Shown here in pieces: positions 25,641-39,323 of a DNA stretch of 64,000 bases; position 1 is the stretch's first letter; the number at the start of each line of letters is the position of its first letter. The stretch is taken from assembly GCA_964304625.1 (NCBI GenBank), contig OZ199838.1:10974001-11038000 (forward strand), in the 5' to 3' direction. Under the pieces are notes generated by a model. That model made no database searches, had not been told where the DNA came from, and saw only the letters and a list, made by a program, of their open reading frames with translations. This DNA is from Kudoa neothunni (Eukaryota; Cnidaria). A program made the translations under genes and the position numbers.

Positions 25641-26413
25641 GGTCCGATCGGTTCAGAATGACTGTTGGCAACAATTATTCCCCGATTAGTTATGAGTTAT
25701 AACTCATAAAATAATTTTTTATTTTAAATGCTTTTTTAAGCAACAATAATTTAACCGATAATTTATTATTATCCAATAAATTTTTATAATTTTCTATGAT
25801 GTGAAACCTTAATGGATTAATGGTTTACAATGATCATCATTGATTTATTTCATATATCGGCACATTACCCAGTTCATTTTAACGATATTTTCGTATGGTC
25901 GGCTTCATAATAATATTTATACATTATTTTTATTTTTTCGAACAAGTGTTTTAGTTTGCTTTTAATGAATTAACTAATGAATAAAAAATATCGCGCCAAT
26001 AACTACCCAATATTCATTTACTGGATTCACCGGAAATTATATGGTAAGAGCGCTTTTCGAGTGGTGGGCTCGATCCTCATTTTTTGACAACAAAGGATTC
26101 TCTATTTCTTTGCTCTTTCCCTGTAGTTTTAGAAACGTATTACAATATGTTATGAGCCAATGGACAATGATTTCTTATACTTCGAATCCTGTACATATAG
26201 ACTTTTTATTAAAAGGATTCGTTCAATTTTTCTATGAATTTAAAAATAATTCTGACGATTTAATCGATTATTATGAAACTATAAAGCATATTAATTACAT
26301 AATTGGGGATTTTTAAAAAACTTTTTGTTAAGAAACAAAAAAATGCTGCGGTCGAAATTGACCCCACTTAGGAACATACGTCTTTTTTTTGAGCCCCGTC
26401 CCGTAAGGGTTAA

Positions 26414-27796
26414 GTGAAATATTCTCAAACAGTAAGTCTGTAAGCATTGTTACAGATAGTAAGTATTATTTGTAAATGAAGATTTAGATTTATCAAATAG
26501 AAACCCATTTTTATAAAATTAAAATAGTATTATTGAACTCTCAAGAGATAAACCGCCAGTTTCGTCATAAGACAAAAACAACCTGTTTTCGGAAGAGCAA
26601 TTCCTAGTAAGCAAGAAAAACATTTCGAAATCTTAGGATGTGAATAAATTATCTTGAGCTAATTTATTATGATTTGATGTTCTCTTGTCCATCTAAAGAG
26701 CGCTGAGCATCCTAGAGGGTCTACATTAACAGTTATTGATATTTCTATAACGAGATAAAAAATTTCCTTTGTGTTATTAATAGCCAAATAAATTGCAGTA
26801 CGACAAAAATATAACATTTTAAGGGCTATGGAAACATTACATTATTTATCAATTTAGAAGCTATAGCGTTGCTTGAATCATACGCTCCCCAGTAAATGTA
26901 CATTAGTAATTTTGGATATTTCACTTTGCATTATCGATATTACTCAGAATTATGACAAAAATAATTATATTTATAAATTAAAAATTGCTAAAGAAGGATT
27001 TAAAAATAATTTTTAACCACTGAATTCATTACCATAAAATAAGAAAATTTGTTGTCCTGGATTCCTTTTATAATAGTTTAACTTATTAGCGAAAAATCAT
27101 TTATTAGGAAAATGATGTTGAAATTTTTATAAACACGTTGGTTTAGGAGTAATTTCCTCCCGTTGCAATAGCTACTGCCTGATTTAAATATTGTAAAGAT
27201 AGGAAATAAATTAAGTTACACGAGTTTGAATACATCATGTGGAAGCGCGAGCTTCCAGAATAATGTCAGACTTATACAAAAACACACAAAATAATTTGAC
27301 TTTAATCTTATTATTGACAGAAAATGATATAATACAATTTTGATCGTGTTTTAAACTATGATTAAGAAATTATTCATTCAAATATGGAAGACAATCAATA
27401 AAATAAACAATATAAACATGTAAAAAAAGATATTCTCAATCGTTACCTAATTCTATAATTTAATAGGAAAAATATTAATATTAATAATATGAAGTTAGTT
27501 ATCTAATAGAGATAATAATTGCAGAGAAATTGACTCCCATGGTAACAACATGTGCCGAAGGTGGGGATTACACGGATCCGCGGTAATAGCCAGTGCGTAC
27601 TTTAATAACATCTTTGAAAGGGAAGGGGTTGACGACTAAGTAAATTACCTACGAAAGGGATCAACTAAAAAAATTGTAGACCTCTGATTTAATTTGTTTT
27701 AATCTTATTATACAATGAACTATTGATTTATTTTTTTATGTGCATTTGATAATCCATCTTCGTCTCAATTCTATTATTCTGATTGTTGGTCATAAA
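26414..27796. other. AT-rich spacer
   Basis: No coding exon or paired repeat was recognised. It separates the piggyBac relic from the Kunitz gene. Confidence 0.4.
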
Positions 27797-29287
27797 ATGA
27801 AACTATTGTTTTTCAGGATATTTGTTTTGCTATATTTTCAAAATATTTTGCCAGGCAAATAAACATTTTCAACCAGTTTTGATAATCTATTAGATCCTAT
27901 ATTACCTTCGTATGAAAGAGATGAGGGTGATTGGCCTGTCGATGTACAAAAAAGTATGGACACTGTCATCGATCGATGGTTCATTGACATCCAAGATGCT
28001 AAATGCAAACCTCTCGAATACCGAGGCATCAAAGGAAACTATAACAATTTCGCCTCAAAAGGACTATGTGAACTGCATGGTATTTTTATAAAGTAATGAA
28101 CATTTTTGACCATTTCTTGTAGGAACGTTGACAAAAAAAGAAAAACTTCAGGGGTGCAAAAAACCCCAGCATCCAGGGCACTGCGTAAAAAACACAAAAA
28201 TAAAACAACAGTTCTATTTTGATCAAACAACCGCCCAATGTGTAAAGTTTGAATATAATGGATGTGGAGGGAGCTTCAATCGTTACGACAGTATAGAAGA
28301 ATGCAAATTATATTGTTTGAGTACATAAATATGAATATTTCTATAAAATTAAATCATATTTTGTAGATAAAAGGAATGGTGGGCTCACAAATGCTGATGA
28401 TACGAAAATAAAAACAGTTGATGACAAAGGAGTTTACGAAGTACCAAATATATTGGACTGCGAGCTCAGACCTGATGTTAAAGACAAAGACCCAAGCACA
28501 GCAATTATTGCTGACATTAAGAAAAATAAGTGTGCTTTTGCAGCAGTCTCATTGGACTCAAATACAAGAGGGATCTTTGGTTCGTTTGGTGAATGTGTCA
28601 AAATATGTCTTCGTATATTTATTATTTATAGCAATGTCTTATATATTATAGCTAACCCAAGTACAGCTGTGGAGAATGGTGGTACTGTAACTCAGTATAA
28701 CAAGAGAGTAGCTGCATGCGACATTGGTCCATCTCAAGTTGGTATAAGTAACTCAGATAGCCCACAAAGTGACGATGTTGTGTTCCGATACTACTATGAC
28801 TCTCAAAATGAAGTGTGTAAGCGCATGGAAACAGGAGTAAATAAACAGGGACCCGACTTCAGTCCATCGAAAAATAATTTTCCCACTATGGAAATGTGCC
28901 ATAGTTATTGTGGAGCAGGTACAGATGTTAATTCCTGTTAAAAATTAAATTATGAAGAATTTTCATAGTTATATTATGCTTAAAAACTATTTTGAATTCG
29001 CAATAAATTTAGCTAAGTATATAAAGAAAATTGTGGTCGAAGAAACTTGTGTTCAAGAAAAAGCGGGACAATGGATAGCCAACGATATATTTAAAGTCAA
29101 AAGATATTACTTTAAAAAAGACCAAAATTTATGTCAAGCGTTTTATTACAAGGGATATGATGGGAACTCGAACAATTTTAAATCGAGTGCCGAATGCATA
29201 GCGGTCTGCGATGGTCACTACAAGGAAGAGGAGAAAGCTACCATTAATGAGACTCCAGAAGATGCACAAGCATCATTAACCCTCTAA
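27797..29287 (+). CDS. Secreted multi-Kunitz domain protein
   Basis: Six exons (27797-27854, 27894-28079, 28123-28320, 28367-28612, 28652-28918, 29013-29287), all phase 1, give 409 residues. Exon 1 is a signal peptide (MKLLFFRIFVLLYFQNILP) and its intron starts with GC (a GC-AG intron). Five Kunitz-type units follow, roughly one per exon. Unit 2 has all six cysteines (CKKPQHPGHC, YNGCGGSFNRY, ECKLYC) with Val at the P1 position after Cys14. In BPTI numbering, units 3, 4 and 5 keep Cys5-55 and Cys30-51 but lack Cys14-38 (unit 5 has YKGYDGNSNNF where YGGCGGN is usual). Unit 1 keeps only the 30-51 pair. Secretion is inferred; unit 2 may inhibit an elastase-like protease, the others probably not by the standard loop. 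The stop codon lies in the transposon starting at 29280. Confidence 0.9.
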
Positions 29288-30097
29288 CGATTTTGGGTTG
29301 TATTACGGCCCAAACAATATTTGAAATAGTTATAACTTTTTTTCTTGTTATTAGCACACGCCTAAACTCGAGCTATACCTGTAGAATAATTTGAAATTTC
29401 ATGTTTGTAATTTGTGGGGAAAAATGGGCATATGGCAGGATTAAAACTTGTTTGGGATGAAATACCCCAAAATCCTTAGAGCAAGGGTTGAGAACTTTTC
29501 CGATGAGAGAGCCACAAAGGCCACGTATTTTTTAAACACTAACTCCATGAGAGTCATACAACATGTTTAAAACTAAAAATAGAAGTATATGTGCGCGTTT
29601 TTTATAATTCCAACGCTTTAAAATAAAAAAATCATTAAATTCTTTTTAACGGCATTGTTACACTATTACTAATTGATGAAAGATATTTCCCACCATCAGT
29701 GCGACTTATGGTTTTGCATATGACTTTGTAATGTGGCCGATACGCGGTAAGATTAAAATTCATGCAGGCGTTGAGACTTCAACCAGTTAAACATGACTGT
29801 AGTTCGGTCTTCATGTCTTTTAGATGAAGAGAGACTGCTCACATTCATACGTAGAGCCAAACATTGTCAATTATGGCATTAATCACAAGCTGCAGTGTGT
29901 GATATAGTAGGTAACCGATTTTCCGCAGAGAAAGTTTCGCATATTCGCGCAGAAGTTTAACGAAACACTTTTTTAAATTGGAAATTTGTCTGCGAGCAAT
30001 AGATTCCCGACCCCTGCTTTAGAGGGTTAAGGGAGAAAAAGTTATATGTTATTCAATTTTACTTTGAGGTCGAATCGACCCCAATATCGTTAGAAGG
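29280..30097. mobile_element. Non-autonomous TTAA (piggyBac-like) element, host of a nested hAT
   Basis: TTAA borders lie at 29276-29279 and 30098-30101. The ends read inward CCCTCTAACGATTTTGGG and CCTTCTAACGATATTGGGG, matching at about 15 of 18. It is interrupted by the hAT element at 29482-30016, so the original was only about 275 bp. Its left end supplies the stop codon of the Kunitz gene. Confidence 0.85.
29482..30016. mobile_element. Non-autonomous hAT element nested in the TTAA element
   Basis: Termini CAAGGGTTGAGAA and CAGGGGTCGGGAA (right end reverse-complemented) match at 10 of 13. The flanking 8-bp duplications are ccttagag (29474-29481) and ctttagag (30017-30024), 7 of 8. The ends belong to the CAGGGGTCGGCAACC group also seen at 34872 and 62107. 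Confidence 0.8.
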
Positions 30098-30101
30098 TTA
30101 A

Positions 30102-30773
30102 TGTTTGTTACTTAAATTACATCCAAAGTGCGATATCAAAACACTTTTACTGTGTACGCGCACGCAAAAAATTGCGTAAAAATGAATACGTCATTAGTTT
30201 TTGCAAATTTTTCCCCGGCCTGAAGGAACTACATAAAAATGGTTACCTATTGTGACACAGAATACACATAGGAAGTATTATTTATGCAAAATAGTGTCCA
30301 TTCGAACTTTATAACAAAATAAATGCTTCATGAATTATCATATAAAATATTTAATAACTTTCTGCTATATTTTTAATTTAAAAAATATAAATTCCCAAAA
30401 AAGGGCTAGCGGTTTGAACACCCGCAATGACAAGTCAAGATTTGGAAGTTGCATTTGAACGCTGCAATATATCACACATGGATATATAACTGACTAGTGA
30501 AGATACGACTTAATTTTAGAAAAACTGCTATGGAACTATTACCAAATAGTTATAGGTAAGAACGTAATTTGTTGTATTCAATCAAATAAAATTCAGGAAT
30601 TAATAGGATTTAATATAGATACTTATTCTATGATAAATGCGATTTTTTATCAGTAAAAAAATAACAAACAATCTAATGACATAAAAAATAAAATATTGCC
30701 TTACTAATAAAGAAATATATTCATGTTTTACTAAATATATCAATTATTTTGTAAGAAATAGGTAAAAAGTGAC
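30102..30773. other. AT-rich spacer
   Basis: Nothing was recognised between the TTAA element and the 3' end of Miro. Confidence 0.4.
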
Positions 30774-33913
<3,140 letters not shown>

Positions 33914-34863
33914 TTTTAATTTTGGAGTAAGCGGCTCTCATTGCGCATGCGAGGTTAGCATGATGATCCATTTATTTGATTATATGAGGTAGACTTTCAA
34001 ATTAGTCTCGAAGTTAACACAATTATTTTTTATCAAATCATTATTATTCAATAAAAAAATACAAAATATTGCTATTTTGTTGAGATATTAGTATTTTACA
34101 AATATACTAATAACGTATTAGAATTTCAGATTGTGTAATTTTTTGAGTGGTATAAAATTAGAATATACATCTATAATGTATACAGTATCTATGTTATGTT
34201 ACTGCTTATTATATTTTGAGAATAAGCTTTTCAACGGAAAACATTAAACATTCTATCTCTATGGAGTGTTATTAAGATGTTTCGTGTTAATGATGATTCC
34301 ATCCGTTTATAAATTTCTCACAAACTGAGGTGAGATTTATACGAAATACCCAAATTTGGTAATTTTAGAGATATTCTAACATTTTTAATGAATTAATTTT
34401 AAATTTGGAATGATAGAAACTTTTTCAAATCTTAATTGGTCGTATTAACAAATATTTCGTAAATTTAGGTTAAAAAATTGTTGTACACGCGTTTGTTTAT
34501 CATTATGATTGGTTTTTGAACAAACAAAGTTGGGATAATCGATAGCACGAATTACATCAATGTATCCTCAAACAATTGACTCGGCGATATTTATAAGTAT
34601 CACGTAAACGTCAGTCGCCAGTGGATGCTATGGGGATCATGTGGAAATAATTTAAAAGGCAGAGGCTATTTTCAAGATAGATTTTTATTTAAATCTGTGC
34701 GCGGCTACGCGATATCAAATATTTAATCTGGCAACTCTTACTTACAAGTTGTATAAAGATTTAATTTTTTGGAATATGTGATATTTAATTATTTGTGGTT
34801 CTAATAAGCGAAGCAATGAGCCGAAAATAATCCAATAGAGTCAAAACTAGTGACACCTAAATA
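33914..34863. other. Upstream region of Miro, AT-rich
   Basis: Presumed Miro promoter side. No motif could be assigned and no other gene was seen. Confidence 0.4.
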
Positions 34864-35289
34864 TTATATATCAGGGGTCGGCAACCAACGGCCCGTCATG
34901 AATTGACTATTGACTAGCATAAAAATTTTTCTTCAGTGTCTAAAATAAGTAAATAGTTTATACGTTTTCATTTAGATCGTTTTCTACATGTTAATATTTT
35001 GTCGATATAAACATTTCAGCTGACCAACATTCATTTTCATTAAGTCAAAATACTGAAATAAATGTGACGATCAAAATAACGTTAAAATTACTTTTTAAAC
35101 AATATAAAATATTTTTAAAAATACATATAGGTATATCTTATTATTTGATATCACAATAAATAGTATTCCCATGAGTTAAGTAAGAGTTGGTTTCACCGTA
35201 AATGAAAAGTATTAGTTTATAATAGTTTTTACTTGACATAATTTTATAATTAAAATGACTTTTAAAATTTCTAATCTATATATTTATAT

Positions 35290-37287
35290 TAAGAAAAATG
35301 GTGCAGGGATACAACGCACTTTTGTTGGACAAACCTTTTAGGTGCGTAGTACCCCCGCAGTACACAGTATCTATGCTCGGCGGATAATAATGGCGTGCGG
35401 TCGTACTTTGTATTTAAAAATTACATTTTCTCTCGTATATTAATGATAACTCGTAGGTATTCAGACAAAGTTGAATGTTAAACAAAAAACAACAAATATC
35501 GAATAAATACATTATAATCATTCGAAAATTAGTAGATTTGTTTTAAATAGGTGGCTATTTTATCATTCTTTTACGAACCGTATCTTATTTTACGGATGGC
35601 AAAGTTCAATTTTGTTTTATTTTCTAACGCAGCTAAGTCATGAGCAAAAATATTTACTCTTAATTTATTTAAATATTCAATGGTTTCATTAATGGAACAA
35701 AACGTGCCAGTTTTTTCATAATTTTTATCAGAAAACGATTCATTCATTGCGTCGACTTCATTATTTATTGAGTTAACGTATTTATCTTCAGGACCTCTAA
35801 ATGAAGTAATTTCTTCTATATTAATCCGACTTTCAGTTTGGTTTTTCTAAGGATTTGCTTCCAATCAAAAGGATAATGCCTCCTAATCCATAATTATTAA
35901 CAAGAATGATTTTTTAAAACAGTTTTTGATTGTTTATTCATTCATTAATTTCCATACTTCCTTCATTGTGTACATATTTTCAAGTAAATCTGCAGAATCA
36001 TTATTTAAGTTGTTATCAAAAATACTAATGGAATTAACTTGCACTTTATTTATCAAAAAATTCGTCAGATGATTTTTGTCAATTTATTAAAAAAAGTTAA
36101 TAATTCTTTCATCTGATTGTTGCAATACACTGATTGTTTCATGTGGAGGAAAACAGAGTTGAATATTTTAAAAATTTAGCGTGGGATGAGCTGAGAAATT
36201 TTTGCCAAATCATATGATTCTTCTCTTACATTGATAAATTTCAGCTTTTATACCATTGAACGTTTTGAAAAATTAAAGTTCCCTGTTAGTGTAATAGGGA
36301 AGTGGGAGATCTTTTATTTAACGGAAGCACCAAGGTTTTTCACGATGGCGAATTATTAGTAAGAGTTTTTTTCTAACATCGAGTTGATCGCAACGATTGT
36401 TATTTTCTCTTTGGATTTTGTAGAACCCCCCAAGTTTTTTTCTATTTCAAATGCATAACCATACATTAAATTTTACACAGAGATAAAAATTTTAATGATA
36501 TTTTACGTTTTCTTCGCTGGTAAAATAGTCCAGTTTCATCCAAATAAAAGATATCTTTTGGATCATAATTTCCGACCAACCCTAACAGTAGATCATTCCA
36601 AGGGGAAACTAATTTAAGAACAACACTCCTGGATTCATCTACGAATTTGTTATTTATAGTCCAGCCCTTGAAGAAAATTCTTTAAACCAACCTCTACCAA
36701 CCTTAGCAATTGTGTTTTAACTTCATATGAATAATCGTAGACCTTTTCAATTATATCATCCAGAGAGAGTTCGATATTACGCGATCTCTTTAGCTCAATC
36801 CACTCTAACCCTAGAATCTAAATGTTGAAATTATTTTTTCTTAAGGTTTCCTTGCTGTGATGTAGATCCTCGGTATTAAATTCTTCCAGAATATTGTTCT
36901 TTTTTAATATTATGCTGTTTAAGGAAGATTTCGATTTTAATTCAAATTTCTCTGTTGTTTTAGCTTCTGGGCCACTGAATTTTGTTATATCATCATAATA
37001 GTTTATTATTTTAACTTATCATCTAACTATCGATATTATCTCAGATTTCTTAACCGCGTAACAACCATGTCGTTGGATTTAGTTGTGGGATTTATAGAGA
37101 GCAATATCCATGAAGTGCGCAGTAAGCAGGTAATCAAATTTTCTCAGACTCTAAGTCCTATTTTCAAAAATAATTTCGCTTGGTTAATCATTTTTAAGTT
37201 TTTATTATTATAAATAACAACATTGTGTATTTTTATTAGAAAACATTTCCATAATATCATAAAGTGCGTACTACCCCTGCATTACTG
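35290..37287 (-). mobile_element. Tigger/pogo element nested in the hAT element
   Basis: The right end read inward is CAGTAATGCAGGGGTAGTAC followed by GCACTTT, with TA next to it. The left end shows GCAGGGATACAACGCACTTT near 35303. Just inside the left end an inverted copy (gtgcgtagtacccccgcag, 35342-35360) creates a short palindromic tip. The interior encodes a degraded DDE transposase on the minus strand. The exact left border is uncertain by about 10 bp. Confidence 0.75.
35560..36990 (-). pseudogene. Tigger/pogo (DDE_1) transposase, degraded
   Basis: At 36572-36513 the minus strand reads NYDPKDIFYLDETGLFYQRR. This is the signature of Tigger/CENP-B-type transposases (usual form DIFNADETGLF), with the first catalytic Asp kept. 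Upstream and downstream frames are broken by stops, so only this block and scattered pieces are recognisable. Confidence 0.75.
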
Positions 37288-37406
37288 TATTTGAATTAAG
37301 AATAATTTAACACTTTTGGAAATTATTTTTAATACAGTCCGTATCAAAATTACGGTATGTTTGTTTTGCCCAACACTCAAAAAAGTTGCCGACCCAAGTT
37401 ATATAC

Positions 37407-38424
37407 CATACAAATAGCCACTTTCCAATATATATCATCATAAATTTTCCGGAAATTATAAAATTTGTCAAATGTTAATCAAATTAGAAAAAATAAAGTA
37501 TTTTTTTAAATATCCAGAACTTGCGCGATAATTAAGTTTTAAGTTAATCCCTTACAATCTAGCTGAAATAATCGGAGTCTTTCATATAAATGACTAACAA
37601 TATAATTATATTTTTTCATTATTTTAAAATAATCCGGCAATTTTGTAATATTTTATTTTTATTTCATTGCAACTGTTTATATGTGAAAGTTAACAAATAT
37701 ATTATAAATTAAACGTATTGATTATTACGCATAAAATAAAATTCTTATAAGGTATTTAAAATAACGAATTCTGATTCAGTCTTAGCAAAATACATAATTT
37801 CAGGGGTAAATTGAGAGCACGGAGGTTAGGAAATCAATATATGGGAAATAGGGTCACGAAATATCCCGCATGATCCTGGGAGAGTAAATGCATTGTTTAC
37901 ATATTCAACCGAATTTAGAGTTGAGTTTTAATATAATATTTCAACTCAAGTAATTTTAAATCATAATCAGATAACATGTTTATTGTTTTTCACTTTACCA
38001 AATTTTGGTGATATATTCACGTACTCGAATAAGCGCTTCATTATTTAGACATTTCATATTTTCTTTATCATCGCTTATTTTAAAACTTTCAAAAATTAAA
38101 TTCATTTTTTCGCAATATTCTTTTTATTTTGGAACCTAAAGTCATTGTCAACATGGAGTCTAAGTAAAAACCTTGAAGTAATTCGATATTAATTGTATTG
38201 AAATAACTTATAGTGACATTTTATAATTGTTAGCACCTCAATTGAGGTAAAGTGACTCAGATTGACGTTATTTAAAAATAAAATTTTTGAATATATTAAA
38301 AATAGTCACTATAAATAACTCTATAAATTAATTATCTCTAAATTTATTCATTGACGGTAAAGCGTGAGTGGTATTTGCATTATCAAAAAAATATGAATTT
38401 TTCTATTTTTTTACATTATTATAA
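37407..38424. other. AT-rich spacer
   Basis: No gene or paired repeat was recognised. Confidence 0.4.
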
Positions 38425-38426
38425 TA

Positions 38427-39321
38427 CAGTAGGTGACCGTTAATTCGTAATTATTTCTAAATGCCCCAAAAAAGAATTCACAAATCCATAATGCTTCAAG
38501 AGAAATATGATATAATTACATATAATGATAGTTTACCACCTTTAAATAGAAAGACGGAAACTATTGAACATTTCAAAATTGGTTATATTTCAACTTTAAA
38601 TGGCATTTTGGAAAAAGGCTCAAATTAAACAGGCATTTGAAAGTCAATTGCATCTAGCTAAACGAAGATCGATATGGAAAGGAAAAGATAAAGACGCTGA
38701 TCAACGTGTGTATGTGTGGTTCGTTTGGATGAGGTAAGAAAATATCGAATTATCGTCCATCGAAATAATTAACAAAAGAAATGAGATCGATTCTTCCGAA
38801 AATGATTTCAAAAATGTTAGCTATGGATAGTTTCGTGGCTTTAAAAATAGGTTCAACTAAAAAGATCAATTTCCATGTCGAAGCTAGCACGGTACCCATA
38901 AGAATCATGACAGATTAGAACACTCAACTTCTTAAAATTCATGAAAATTATAAGGAGGATCAAATACAATTTGTCGACAGGGCCGCGTTGTTCTATCAAT
39001 TAACGCCTCTTAAGTGATTCCTAAACATGGTTACTTTAATTTCCAATAAATTATTTTTCCGTGCATTAAATGGAACCCAAAAGTTCTTAATATTATTTCC
39101 ATTATAACAATTATTTTTTGTGCGCCAAAAGAGCGCCTTATTATTTTTTAGTTTTGATCTAAATTATGAATATTCTTAAATCAATGAATCAATAAAAGTC
39201 AGGTTTTCATTGTAGTTTTATCACGCGCGCACACCAAAGCTATTACGAATTAAAGTCAGTGACGTCTAATTCGTAATTTTCCTGGGACCCGAAGGGATTG
39301 CGAGTTAGTGGTCACCGGCTG
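38427..39321 (+). mobile_element. Tigger/pogo relic
   Basis: Inward ends CAGTAGGTGACCGTTAATTC and CAGCCGGTGACCACTAACTC (right end reverse-complemented) match at 14 of 20. TA dinucleotides flank it (38425-38426, 39322-39323). Inside on the plus strand are remnants of a CENP-B-type helix-turn-helix (KRIHKSIMLQEKYDIITYN, RRSIWKGKDKDADQRVYVWF) and of the catalytic block (YKEDQIQFVDRAALFYQL, where DIFNADETALFY is usual). At 895 bp it is internally deleted and frame-broken. Confidence 0.8.
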
Positions 39322-39323
39322 TA

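Larger units (their letters stand above)
24307..26409 (+). mobile_element. piggyBac-like element, internally decayed
   Basis: TTAA borders lie at 24303-24306 and 26410-26413. Terminal inverted repeats CCTTTACGGGACG and CCCTTACGGGACG match at 12 of 13 positions. A subterminal GGGGTCAATT motif is present at both ends. The interior encodes a broken piggyBac transposase. TTAA target duplication and ends starting CCY are defining features of the piggyBac superfamily. Confidence 0.9.
34872..37398. mobile_element. hAT element carrying a nested Tigger
   Basis: The left end is CAGGGGTCGGCAACCAACGG and the right end, reverse-complemented, is CTTGGGTCGGCAAC. An 8-bp target duplication flanks it (ttatatat 34864-34871, ttatatac 37399-37406). 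Outside the nested insert it is collinear with the element at 62107, sharing blocks such as aaaataacgttaaaatta and acatataggtata. No hAT transposase was seen, so this is a MITE of about 0.5 kb enlarged by the insertion. Confidence 0.85.

Noticed and set aside
26041-26085. tRNA-like B-box resemblance (ggctcgatcctc)
   Set aside because: No matching A box or cloverleaf could be folded; no tRNA gene is supported anywhere in the window.
26041-26316. 91-codon frame near the right end of the piggyBac relic as a transposase C-terminus
   Set aside because: It shows none of the conserved C-terminal blocks or the Cys-rich finger, so it was not annotated as coding.
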